From NCBI GenBank assembly GCA_028284485.1, contig JANQRQ010000241.1, forward strand, positions 1 through 42,139: a stretch of 42,139 nt of DNA. Direction: 5' to 3'. The stretch comes from Planctomycetaceae bacterium. GTDB taxonomy: Bacteria > Planctomycetota > Planctomycetia > Planctomycetales > Planctomycetaceae. The stretch's first letter is position 1, and each line of letters opens with the position of its first letter. Below are positions 34,226 through 42,139 of the stretch, one piece after another. Made by a program: the position numbers and the translations under genes. The notes beneath the pieces were generated by a model, which searched no databases, was not told the origin of the DNA, and saw nothing but the letters and a program-made list of their open reading frames with translations.

Positions 34226-36064
34226 GTGTTTGGCTATCACGGTCGTTACCTCCGTGTTGACCTCACCACAGAAGATGTGGTCGAGGTAGCTCTGCCCGCC
34301 GATGTACTGCAGAATTTCATCGGCGGTGTCGGGCTCGGTACGTGGCTACTTTTGAATGAAGGACAGCCGTTGTCCGACCCGCTCGCTTCCGAGGCCCCTT
34401 TGATATTCGCCTTTAGCCCGCTGGTCGGAAGCCCGCTGACAACCTCCGCCAAATTTGCAGTGATGGCAAAATCGCCTCTCACCCAGCGAATCAACGACTC
34501 GCTGTCGTCGTCGTCATTTGCTATCGCCGGCAAGAAAACCGGTTACGATGCGTTTGTCATCGTCGGGGCGGCAAGCAATCCGACCTGTCTGGTGATCGAA
34601 CCGACCGGCTGTCGATTTGTCGCAGCTGATGAGTGCTGGGGGCAATCGAGCGAACGTGCGGCCGACTTGTTGCGCGAACAATTGGGGAAACAATTTCGCG
34701 TCGCATCGATCGGCGTTGCAGGCGAAAATTTGGTGCGATTCGCCACGGTTTCACATGAAGGCCGCCACGCCGCCCGGGGAGGATTGGGAGCGGTCATGGG
34801 ATCAAAGCGACTCAAAGCAGTCGCCGTTGCTGGGGATCGTACTGTGGAGTACGCACACCCTCACAAGCTTGTCGATTATAGTCGCGAGCTTTCCCGTAAA
34901 TCGTTTGGACCCGCGACTGCCAAATATCGCGAACTAGGAACAGCAACCAATTTGCTGACGTTTAATCGGCTCGGAACGTTACCGACTCGCAACTTTCAAG
35001 CAAGCACTTTCGAGCATGCAGAGGATCTTTCACCCGAAGCAATGCTGACGACACATTCTCGCACGCGAGCCTCCTGCGCTGCTTGCACCATCGGCTGCGA
35101 ACACTTGTATTCCGATCCCGAATCTCCCGATGCTGCTGTCCGCATCGAATACGAGAACCTGTTTGCGTTAGGGCCACTTTGCGGCGTCTCCGATCCGGAT
35201 GCGGTCCTGCAGGCGTCCCGCCTCTGTGATGAGTTGGGTCTGGATACGATCAGCGCAGGCGCGACAATTGCGTTTGCGATGGAGTGTGCAGAGCGCGGCT
35301 TGATCGATGCGGATCACCTTCGATTCGGCGATGCGCAAGCGTTGCACCAAACATTACGGTCAATCGCCACTCGGCAAGGACTCGGAGAACTTCTGAGCCA
35401 CGGCACTCGATCCGCATCGCGAGAAATCGGCCAAGGCAGCGAAGATTTCGCTCCACACGTTAAAGGATTGGAGATTCCCGGTTACGAGCCCCGCGCTTTG
35501 CAGACCATGGCATTGGGCTTCGCGGTGACGGCGCGTGGAGCCGACCACAACCGGTCCGGAGCCTACCAGGTCGATTTTTCCGAATCGGTCGATCGACTGC
35601 ACGCCAGTCCGGCGATGATTCCGCCGGCCATCGAAACCGAAAACGAGGCATCCCTGTTTGACTCGTTAATCCTTTGCAAATTTCTGCGTGGCGTTTTTGA
35701 CGACAAATTCATGGCAATGGCGGAAATGCTGCGACTGACTGCCGGCTGGGACGTTAGCCCAGACGAGTTGCATCGGACCGCCGAACGCATTGTGACTGCC
35801 AAGAAGGTTTATAACATTTGGCAAGGCTGGTCACCCGACGAAGATATGTTGCCAAAGCGGTTCCTGACGGAACAACTTCCCGACGGTACTGGTTTTGGCG
35901 CCACAATCGACGAATCGCAACTACGCCAGTTGGTCTGCGAATACAACCGCGCACGCGGCTGGAGCGACGAGGGCTGGATCCCCAATAACCAATTGAAGGT
36001 ACTACAAATCCCGATTCCTCAGGATTACCCCTCTCTGGAAGGCTCGTCCAGCGCAACCTCCTGA
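34226..36064 (+). CDS. Aldehyde:ferredoxin oxidoreductase family tungstoenzyme
   Basis: 612 residues, the usual AOR length, from a GTG at 34226 with a G-rich site 5 nt upstream. The N-terminal domain begins with GYHGRYLRVDLTTE and has FIGGVGLGTWLL. The [4Fe-4S] ligands are C284-x2-C287-x3-C291 (SCAACTIGC) plus a later Cys, probably C484 (LILCKF). DELGLDTISAG (335-345) matches the DxxGLDxxS pterin-binding motif, and EPRALQTMALGFAVTARGADHNRSG (about 421-445) matches the second one. The family binds a bis-tungstopterin and oxidises aldehydes, including formaldehyde in the FOR branch, to acids with ferredoxin. The gene is coupled to a MoaD-like gene and followed by fwdD, fwdB and fwdA. The substrate is inferred to be a C1 or small aldehyde; the AOR family also includes enzymes of unknown role. 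Confidence 0.9.
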   Translation: MFGYHGRYLRVDLTTEDVVEVALPADVLQNFIGGVGLGTWLLLNEGQPLSDPLASEAPLIFAFSPLVGSPLTTSAKFAVMAKSPLTQRINDSLSSSSFAIAGKKTGYDAFVIVGAASNPTCLVIEPTGCRFVAADECWGQSSERAADLLREQLGKQFRVASIGVAGENLVRFATVSHEGRHAARGGLGAVMGSKRLKAVAVAGDRTVEYAHPHKLVDYSRELSRKSFGPATAKYRELGTATNLLTFNRLGTLPTRNFQASTFEHAEDLSPEAMLTTHSRTRASCAACTIGCEHLYSDPESPDAAVRIEYENLFALGPLCGVSDPDAVLQASRLCDELGLDTISAGATIAFAMECAERGLIDADHLRFGDAQALHQTLRSIATRQGLGELLSHGTRSASREIGQGSEDFAPHVKGLEIPGYEPRALQTMALGFAVTARGADHNRSGAYQVDFSESVDRLHASPAMIPPAIETENEASLFDSLILCKFLRGVFDDKFMAMAEMLRLTAGWDVSPDELHRTAERIVTAKKVYNIWQGWSPDEDMLPKRFLTEQLPDGTGFGATIDESQLRQLVCEYNRARGWSDEGWIPNNQLKVLQIPIPQDYPSLEGSSSATS

Positions 36065-36158
36065 GCCTCCCGATCTGGAGAGTCGATTGACCCTATCGCT
36101 TCGGAATGACAGAATCGATTCCTGGAACTGACCTCAATCCCTCACATTCAAAACGCTG

Positions 36159-36518
36159 ATGGCTGAGACATTCATTCTGATCCCCGGCCGTACCAGCAAA
36201 CAGGGGACATCCCTGAACGAAGGGAAATACACCGACGGTTACCTTGAGGAGATCAATACCGTTCAGATTGCTGGCGACGATATGCAGCGGCTGGGGTTGA
36301 TCGACGGCGATTCGGTGCGAATCTGGAATGACGTCGGCGAAATTGTGGTTGCCTGCAAAACAGCTCGCGGAGACGAGTTGCCTTCTGGGATGCTGTTTAT
36401 CAGCTACGGCGATAAGTCGAGTCAATTGATGGGTGGAGAAACCCACGGAAGCGGAATGCCGGACAGCAAAGGCATGGACGTCTTTTTGGAGAAACATTCC
36501 GGGAGCAGCAATTCATGA
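36159..36518 (+). CDS. fwdD: Formylmethanofuran dehydrogenase subunit D-like (molybdopterin dinucleotide-binding)
   Basis: 119 residues from the ATG at 36159; no good ribosome site is visible, so translation may be coupled to the AOR gene 94 bases upstream. It matches the C-terminal molybdopterin-dinucleotide-binding domain that archaeal formylmethanofuran dehydrogenase carries as a separate subunit D: LIPGRTSKQGTSLNEGK near the start, LGLIDGDSVRIWNDVGEIVV in the middle, and ETHGSGMPDSKGMDVFLE at the end. Its stop overlaps the fwdB start (ATGA). It should complete the pterin pocket of FwdB. Its presence next to B and A supports a metal-bearing enzyme. Confidence 0.88.
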   Translation: MAETFILIPGRTSKQGTSLNEGKYTDGYLEEINTVQIAGDDMQRLGLIDGDSVRIWNDVGEIVVACKTARGDELPSGMLFISYGDKSSQLMGGETHGSGMPDSKGMDVFLEKHSGSSNS

Positions 36519-37858
36519 GCACGCTTGAATCGTCCACATCGACGAATGCCGCCGGCGAACTCAAAATCGTCGAAGATGCGACGTGCACATTCTGCGGCTG
36601 TGTCTGCGACGACATGGAATTGACAGTCGAAGACAATCGCATCACCAAGGCCAAGAATGCGTGTGTGTTGGGAAAGGCCTGGTTCTTCAATCATCACATT
36701 GAAGATCGCCCCGAAGCCACGATCGAGGGGAAGCCGGCCAGCTATGAAGAGGCGATCGAGGCAGCCGCGGAAATCTTGCTCAATGCGACTTACCCCATTA
36801 CCTACGGTCTCTCGGATACGACCTGCGAAGCGCAGCGCAAGGCACTTGCGATTACCGACTGGATTGGCGGCATCGTCGATACCACAACTTCGGTTTGTCA
36901 CGGCCCGTCCGGAATGGCATTTCAGGGCGTAGGTGAAGTGACCTGCTCCTTGGGCGAAATCAAAAACCGGGCCGACTTCCTGATCTTTTGGGGCGGAAAC
37001 CCCGCGGAGAGTCATCCTCGGCACTTCACGAAATACAGCTTGATGCCCAAGGGAGAATTTGTTCCCAAAGGCCGCAAAGATCGAACCGCCGTGTTGATCG
37101 ACGTCCGCAAAACGAAAAGCGCCAAAGCGGCTGATATCTTCCTGCAACTTAAACCACGATCCGATTTCGAATTGGCCTGGGCCCTGAGAGGACTTGCGAA
37201 AGGAATCGATATCGATCCGAAAGTCGAGCAAAAGACAGGCATTCCGCTCGATACCTTGCGCGACATGATGGACCGCATGAAAGCCGCCCAATTCGGCGCG
37301 ATCTTGTTCGGGATGGGCCTGACGATGACCCGCGGCAAACATATTAACAGCGAAGCCGTGCTGTCGCTGGCGCGAGACATGAATCAGCACACGCGCTGGG
37401 TCGCGAAACCAATGCGTGGGCACGGAAATGTCACCGGTGCCGACAACGTCGTCTCCTGGACAACGGGATACCCGTTCGGTGTGAATCTGGGGCGCGGCTA
37501 CCCTCGTTTCAACCCAGGAGAATTTACCACGTCGGATGTGCTCGCCCGGCAAGAAGCCGATGCCGCATTAATTATTGCCTCGGATCCGATGTCGAATTTC
37601 AGCCAGCCGGCACGCGATCATCTGCGGAGCATCAAATCGGTTGTGCTCGATCCCAAACTAAGCGAAACCGCCAAAGTGGCCACCGTCGCTTTTACCACCG
37701 CCACGTATGGCATCAACACACCCGGAACCGTCTATCGGATGGACGACGTGCCGATTCCGTTGCGTCCCGCATTTGAATCACCCTACCGCAGTGATTTGGA
37801 AATCCTGAAAGCGATCGAGCATCGCATTCGCGAGCATCAATTGGCCGGAGTCCAATGA
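36515..37858 (+). CDS. fwdB: Formylmethanofuran dehydrogenase subunit B (molybdo/tungstopterin subunit)
   Basis: 447 residues. C24-x2-C27-x3-C31-x18-C50 can bind a [4Fe-4S] cluster, and C128 in TTSVCHGPSGM corresponds to the Mo/W-ligand Cys (or Sec) of archaeal FwdB/FmdB; the codon is TGT, not TGA. FLIFWGGNPAESHPRH and later ADAALIIASDPMSNF follow the molybdopterin oxidoreductase fold. Archaeal FwdBD catalyses reversible CO2 reduction to formate. In methylotroph Fhc complexes the B subunit is thought to have lost these cofactor residues, so their retention here is notable. The gene overlaps fwdD and fwdA by 4 bases each. It could work as a formate or formyl dehydrogenase. Confidence 0.9.
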   Translation: MSTLESSTSTNAAGELKIVEDATCTFCGCVCDDMELTVEDNRITKAKNACVLGKAWFFNHHIEDRPEATIEGKPASYEEAIEAAAEILLNATYPITYGLSDTTCEAQRKALAITDWIGGIVDTTTSVCHGPSGMAFQGVGEVTCSLGEIKNRADFLIFWGGNPAESHPRHFTKYSLMPKGEFVPKGRKDRTAVLIDVRKTKSAKAADIFLQLKPRSDFELAWALRGLAKGIDIDPKVEQKTGIPLDTLRDMMDRMKAAQFGAILFGMGLTMTRGKHINSEAVLSLARDMNQHTRWVAKPMRGHGNVTGADNVVSWTTGYPFGVNLGRGYPRFNPGEFTTSDVLARQEADAALIIASDPMSNFSQPARDHLRSIKSVVLDPKLSETAKVATVAFTTATYGINTPGTVYRMDDVPIPLRPAFESPYRSDLEILKAIEHRIREHQLAGVQ

Positions 37859-39516
37859 GCACGCTACGCATCAGCGGCGGAACGGTATACGACCCTCGCA
37901 ATGGCATCGATGGCGAGGTTCGCGAATTGTGGATCCGCGACGGAAAAATCATTGATCCCCCCGACGATCCCGATGTACGTCCCGATAGAACGTTGGATGC
38001 CACCGGACTGGTTATTATGCCGGGTGGCGTCGATATGCATTGCCATATCGCCGGACCCAAGGTGAATACCGCTCGCAAGATGATGCCCGATGACAAGCGC
38101 GTCGCCCCCCCGGTCAGGCGAACTGCCCTGACCCGCAGCGGATCAACCGGTGCCGTTCCCAGCACATTCGCCACGGGATATCTCTACGCCGGTCTGGGTT
38201 ACACGACCGCATTCGACGCGGCGATTCCGCCGCTGACGGCGCGGCACGCCCACGAAGAACTCGATGACACCCCGATCATCGACAAAGGCTTTTACGTGTT
38301 GATGGGCAACAACCATTATGTAATGAAGAAGCTACAAGCCGGCGAGCCGCAACTTCTCAAGGCGTACGTCGCGTGGCTGCTGAATGCGACAAAAGGTTAC
38401 GCGGCGAAACTCGTCAATCCCGGTGGAGTCGAAGTCTGGAAGGCCACCGGCGGAAATGCGACAGGCATCGACGACAACGTGGAGCATTTCGATGTGAGCC
38501 CACGACAAATTATTTCGGGCGTTTCCCAAGCGGTCACTGAATTGGGTTTGCCCCATCCGGTTCATATTCACTGCAATAATTTGGGCATGCCGGGCAACTG
38601 GACGACCACGCTCGAAACGATGAAGTCGTTGGATGGTCACAGGGGCCATTTGACTCATGTGCAATTTCATAGCTACGGCGGCAATGTTGACGACCAAAGC
38701 ACGTTTTGCTCGCAAGTGCCCGAATTGGCCGATTACATCAATCAGCACCAGGATCTGACGGTCGATGTCGGCCAAGTGATGTTCTCGGAAACCACGTCGA
38801 TGACGGGCGACGGCCCATTGGGGTATTTTCTTCACAAGGTCACCGGCCGTAAATGGTTTAGTGCCGACACCGAAATGGAAGCTGGATGCGGTATCGTCCC
38901 GATTACGTACAAAAGCAAGAGCACCGTTCATGCACTGCAGTGGGCAATCGGTTTGGAGTGGTATCTGCTCGTCAACGATCCCTGGCGAATTGCAATGAGC
39001 ACCGATCATCCCAACGGAGGTTCGTTTCTGGCGTATCCGGAAATCATTGCCTTACTGATGGACCGCTCGCGGCGTGAGGAAGTACTCAATCGCGTTCCTG
39101 CGGCAGTGCGTGACCGCTGCACACTGGGCGACCTGGATCGAGAATACACTCTCAACGAAATCGCGATTATCACACGTGCAGCACCAGCGCGCATGTTGGG
39201 ACTCGATCATAAGGGACACCTCGGAGTCGGCGCCGATGCCGACATTACCATCTACAGTCGCAACGACGACATTCAGCGAATGTTCGAGATTCCACGTTAC
39301 GTGCTGCACAAGGGCAACGTCGTTGTCGATGATGGCGAGGTCCGCTCCAACGAAAAGGGAACGCTGCTGCATGTGGCACCGCAGTACGACGTGGCAGCCG
39401 TCCCGGATATCCAGGAATGGTTCGAGCAGTTCTATACGATCCGGTTTCGCAACTACCCGGTCGACGAAAGCTATCTGCACGATCATCGCATCGTTCCCAC
39501 GAATCCGATGCAATAG
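37855..39516 (+). CDS. fwdA: Formylmethanofuran dehydrogenase subunit A (metal-dependent amidohydrolase)
   Basis: 553 residues, overlapping fwdB by ATGA. The amidohydrolase metal site is complete: H62-x-H64 in DMHCHIAG, K185 in KLVNPGG (the carboxylated lysine), H237/H239 in HPVHIHCNNLG, H265-x2-H268-x3-H272 and D384 in MSTDHPNGGSF. In archaea this subunit condenses formate with the amine of methanofuran, or hydrolyses the formyl amide in the reverse direction; in methylotrophs the same subunit is FhcA. It should pass formate through an internal channel to FwdB. The partner Ftr and the FwdC subunit lie outside the window. Confidence 0.95.
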   Translation: MSTLRISGGTVYDPRNGIDGEVRELWIRDGKIIDPPDDPDVRPDRTLDATGLVIMPGGVDMHCHIAGPKVNTARKMMPDDKRVAPPVRRTALTRSGSTGAVPSTFATGYLYAGLGYTTAFDAAIPPLTARHAHEELDDTPIIDKGFYVLMGNNHYVMKKLQAGEPQLLKAYVAWLLNATKGYAAKLVNPGGVEVWKATGGNATGIDDNVEHFDVSPRQIISGVSQAVTELGLPHPVHIHCNNLGMPGNWTTTLETMKSLDGHRGHLTHVQFHSYGGNVDDQSTFCSQVPELADYINQHQDLTVDVGQVMFSETTSMTGDGPLGYFLHKVTGRKWFSADTEMEAGCGIVPITYKSKSTVHALQWAIGLEWYLLVNDPWRIAMSTDHPNGGSFLAYPEIIALLMDRSRREEVLNRVPAAVRDRCTLGDLDREYTLNEIAIITRAAPARMLGLDHKGHLGVGADADITIYSRNDDIQRMFEIPRYVLHKGNVVVDDGEVRSNEKGTLLHVAPQYDVAAVPDIQEWFEQFYTIRFRNYPVDESYLHDHRIVPTNPMQ

Positions 39517-39764
39517 CGGCCAGGCTTTAGGGCGGGAATCGCATTCGGCGGCGTGCCGCACCAGATTCCTCATAAATCCGGGGTTTTGGCGGTTTTTATC
39601 CCGTTTTTGATCCGATCTGGCGCCGGCTGCGTTGTTACGAATAAGCTGGCTAAGCGTGTGGCGAACAACTCAGCGACTTGCCTGTGTTAAGCGACGCCTC
39701 GGCGCATGCCAGCAACTCTGATTCTCTGAAAACCTCCGCTCAATGATGAACGTCGAGGAGCCCT

Positions 39765-40976
39765 ATGCCCATTCCCATTGGAACCGATGCGCCTCTGTAT
39801 CACCGGCCATATGGCACAATCGGAATGATATTGGCAAACAGCGCGTTCTCGACCGCGTGCTGGATGGGGCACTTGCAAATGTCGCAATGGATGCTGACCT
39901 ATGGGCGTGGATTACATCCGCTTCAATGGGTCACATCGAATTTTGTACATGCCGATATCTGCCATCTGGTCGGCAACATGATCTTTCTTCTCACTTTCGG
40001 AATGATCGTCGAGGGCAAAATTGGCTGGCTGCGTTTCACAGCTGTCTATTTAACGATCGGTATTGTCGAATGCGCGATCGAGCAAACGCTATTTCTAGGC
40101 AGTTACCCACTGGGGGGTTCATTGGGTGCTTCGACGGTGATCTTCGGACTGATGGCGATCGCATTGGTCTGGGCGCCGAGAAACGAAATCACGTTGGTGT
40201 TGATCGTTTGGTATCGTCCGTACGAATTTGAGCTGACGGTGTTGGCGTACTCGATGTGGCATATCTGTTGGCAAGTTTATTATCTCATTCAACTGGGATT
40301 CTCGTGGGGCAGCGAAATGCTACATCTCGCAGGCGTCGCCGTCGGGCTTCCGATTGGCATCATCATGCTAAAAAAGGGGTGGGTCGAATGTGAAAACTGG
40401 GACATTTTCTCCGTCTTGCGGGGAACGAACTTCACGCCGAACGAATACGAACCGGCGCATTTGCAAAAGGCAAAGAGGGAACCGATCAACTTTCAAACCT
40501 TGAAAGAGGCGCTGCAATTCGATTCCTTAGCCGGGCAGCCCGAAGAAAACCACGGCCCGCGGATGTCGCCGGCCAAATCGCTCCTGCGTATTCGAGAGCT
40601 TCTTGCGGAAAACAAAGAGACCGCGGCTTTTCGCGAGTATGAAAACATGTCACGCATCATTCCGAATTGGCATCTCGCGGAACAAGACCTTGTGTCGCTA
40701 GCCAATGGACTTTACCGTGCCGGTGCCTATGCAAAAGCGGCCCCGCTAATCGAAAAATACCTTCGGGAATTCGACAAATCCGCACCGGCGATGCGGATGA
40801 AGTTGGCCGGCATCAAATTACAAGTTGAGAATCGACCCAAGGCAGCATTACGCCTTTTGGAACCGTTGGCTGCCGCAGATCTAACTCCCAAGTTGGAATC
40901 GGCCCGCGAGAAGATCGTGCGCCGCGCGCAGGAACTACTCGCAGCGGGCACGATTGAACTCAGCGAATGCGGTTAG
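39765..40976 (+). CDS. Rhomboid-family intramembrane protein with C-terminal TPR-like region
   Basis: 403 residues; GAGGAG sits 5 nt before the ATG. Membrane helices span about 20-240. VHADICHLVGN (61-71) is the rhomboid HxxxxHxxxN motif. The nucleophile is S123 in GASTVIFG (usually GASG), and H187 in EMLHLAG completes the Ser-His pair. From about 275 to 400 the chain is soluble and helical with TPR-like spacing (LLRIRELLAENKETAAFREYE, LANGLYRAGAYAKAAPLIEKYL). The enzyme would cleave membrane proteins within the bilayer, with the repeats binding partners. The gene starts 248 bases after the C1 operon and is probably separate. Confidence 0.85.
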   Translation: MPIPIGTDAPLYHRPYGTIGMILANSAFSTACWMGHLQMSQWMLTYGRGLHPLQWVTSNFVHADICHLVGNMIFLLTFGMIVEGKIGWLRFTAVYLTIGIVECAIEQTLFLGSYPLGGSLGASTVIFGLMAIALVWAPRNEITLVLIVWYRPYEFELTVLAYSMWHICWQVYYLIQLGFSWGSEMLHLAGVAVGLPIGIIMLKKGWVECENWDIFSVLRGTNFTPNEYEPAHLQKAKREPINFQTLKEALQFDSLAGQPEENHGPRMSPAKSLLRIRELLAENKETAAFREYENMSRIIPNWHLAEQDLVSLANGLYRAGAYAKAAPLIEKYLREFDKSAPAMRMKLAGIKLQVENRPKAALRLLEPLAAADLTPKLESAREKIVRRAQELLAAGTIELSECG

Positions 40977-41032
40977 TCATCTTTTTGGCAGATTCGCTTC
41001 CGACGATTCGAAGTCGAGATGGTCGTGACGTG

Positions 41033-42139
41033 TCACCCTACCCAAATCGGGCTCGACCAGGCCATATGCCCGTTATGCTGGGTCGCTCGGACATAGTACC
41101 AGTCGGTTCCGGCACCACCATCCCGATTGTCGGTCCAACGGAAATTGGCAGTGTACTCGACCGGCGAGATTAACGGACCGATGATGTAGCTTTCACTGGT
41201 AAAGATGCCGGTGAATTCGATCAGGTTGTCTTCGACCAAATCCTGCAATTGGACCTGAACTGTCCGCTGTTCCGGCGCGCGCATCTCCAACGAAAGCGTA
41301 GCGTTCGTATTGCCCTCGAGTTCGAGCACCAAACTTTTTGACGGGTCTTCGCCGTAACATTGCACTCGAGTTGTGGCCGATTGCAATCGAATCTCTCGCT
41401 CAGAAACAACCTGCAACCGATCCCGCCTTTCTTCATCAAAGGGTGCCGCCTGGAAACAAGGCAGCGCTCGCAGGAATTTGCCGCCGTCGATGCGCAGAGT
41501 CATGTCCCAATCGCAGGTTCGCCCTAAATCGAGAGCGGCCCATGGTCCCCAGCCGTACTGAATTCGACATTTTGCGCGGCCAGGAAGCTGCACAGGCGAG
41601 TCGACGGCATCCTCGGGAAAATGCCGATCGATGACCCGACCGTTGCGGATCAATTCCACCATTTTGAGGGAATCCTGGGCCAACACGCGGACATCAATTT
41701 GCCGGTCGGAAACCGGCGCCAATTCCGAACCCATTGGTTCGCCGTTTAAGCGTACCTCCAGACCAATGCGATCCCCAGACGCGGCAAAAGTGCGGCGTGA
41801 ATGGATCGCTTCGAACAATCCCTTGCGTGTCAGTCCCTCGGCCCACACCCCGACGATTCCTTCGCCGTAGGCTCCTGGATATCCGCGATGATCGTCACTG
41901 GACGCCACGAATCCGAATCGAAGCCCCTGCTTGAGCTGGCGGGAAATCATGTTGTCTGTCGCCCGACCGCCCATACTGTGTCGAATCATCGGGAAGGGAG
42001 CCCGCTCGGTTTCGTTGCAACCATGCTCGGAGAAAATCTCCACCACAGGTGCTGTGTCCGCCCGATGATAGTCGAAGTTTGCCCCACGCCATCCGCGTTT
42101 GTAACCGACATGATGTGGGATCGCGAAGGCGTGGCTATC
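41033..42139 (-). CDS. DUF3604/PHP-like protein (N-terminus off right edge)
   Basis: The frame is open from the right edge of the window to its stop at 41033, giving 368 residues of the C-terminal part. The visible N-terminal end reads IPHHVGYKRGWRGANF and later FVASSDDHRGYPGAYG and FEAIHSRRTFAASGDRI, matching the conserved His and Asp/His stretches of DUF3604 proteins, which resemble the PHP metal-dependent hydrolase fold. The rest is a beta-sandwich region. The function of the family is not known; a phosphoesterase-like metal enzyme is a guess. It converges with the rhomboid gene across 56 bases. Confidence 0.7.
   Translation of the reverse strand, partial: DSHAFAIPHHVGYKRGWRGANFDYHRADTAPVVEIFSEHGCNETERAPFPMIRHSMGGRATDNMISRQLKQGLRFGFVASSDDHRGYPGAYGEGIVGVWAEGLTRKGLFEAIHSRRTFAASGDRIGLEVRLNGEPMGSELAPVSDRQIDVRVLAQDSLKMVELIRNGRVIDRHFPEDAVDSPVQLPGRAKCRIQYGWGPWAALDLGRTCDWDMTLRIDGGKFLRALPCFQAAPFDEERRDRLQVVSEREIRLQSATTRVQCYGEDPSKSLVLELEGNTNATLSLEMRAPEQRTVQVQLQDLVEDNLIEFTGIFTSESYIIGPLISPVEYTANFRWTDNRDGGAGTDWYYVRATQHNGHMAWSSPIWVG

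Noticed and set aside
36888..36899. Possible selenocysteine at the FwdB active site
   Set aside because: The codon is TGT (Cys128); no TGA is present in the frame and no SECIS-like hairpin is needed.
36422..37552. Minus-strand open frame of 376 codons
   Set aside because: Antisense to fwdD/fwdB, whose motifs are unmistakable.
36515..37865. Shared start sequence ATGAGCACGCT in fwdB and fwdA
   Set aside because: Both reflect the same four-base overlap with the preceding stop plus a common Ser-Thr-Leu start; too short to imply duplication.
38332..39009. Minus-strand open frame of 225 codons
   Set aside because: Antisense to fwdA and composition not protein-like.

Overview
The window looks like chromosomal DNA of a planctomycete (PVC superphylum). 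This is inferred from gene content, not from a search. The markers are two very large multidomain proteins with the PVC-type dehydrogenase propeller (one followed by HEAT repeats and a CxxCH haem site), two secreted sulfatases, a cytosolic Ser/Thr kinase with a zinc ribbon, several small exported proteins of planctomycete type, and bacterial homologues of archaeal formylmethanofuran dehydrogenase subunits. Genus and species cannot be named. No tRNA, rRNA, CRISPR array, insertion sequence or phage gene was recognised.

Layout. 1-3366 (minus) is a gene that stays open through the left edge: a neutral-ceramidase-like domain fused to a PVC-type propeller and HEAT-like repeats. 3964-5664 is a lone flagellar hook gene behind a good sigma-28-type promoter and followed by a clear intrinsic terminator. 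5789-8583 holds a radical SAM protein and a sulfatase. 8601-9827 (minus) is a site-2-type membrane protease. 10092-12639 holds a conserved hypothetical and a two-component system. 12663-16690 (minus) holds an exported PQQ-type propeller and the glycogen debranching enzyme GlgX. 17238-19571 holds a phosphoglycolate-phosphatase-like HAD enzyme and a second sulfatase. 19718-24115 encodes a 1465-residue ThuA/propeller/HEAT/cytochrome c protein. 24515-26017 is an orphan solute-binding lipoprotein. Then on the minus strand come rpmA, an exported hypothetical and the kinase (26075-29229).

29639-32642 begins with a two-gene small-protein/nucleotidyltransferase module whose second gene has a stop at codon 3, followed by rimO and pgsA. 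A small lipoprotein-like gene and a BshB1-like deacetylase follow.

The most interesting block is 33960-39516, one tight plus-strand cluster: a MoaD-like sulfur carrier, an aldehyde:ferredoxin-oxidoreductase-family (tungsto)enzyme, then FwdD, FwdB and FwdA. The FwdB here keeps the cysteines expected for a [4Fe-4S] cluster and the metal-ligand Cys, and FwdA keeps its metal-site residues. The set therefore looks like a redox-active formylmethanofuran (or analogue) dehydrogenase module joined to a tungstopterin aldehyde oxidoreductase. It would link aldehyde, formyl and CO2 chemistry on an H4MPT-type C1 pathway. FwdC, Ftr and the polyferredoxin subunits are not in the window.

The right end holds a rhomboid protease with a C-terminal repeat region and a DUF3604/PHP-like gene that runs off the edge. 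Overall the region combines polysaccharide and lipid scavenging (sulfatases, ceramidase-like and PVC dehydrogenase proteins), housekeeping genes, and one C1 redox operon.
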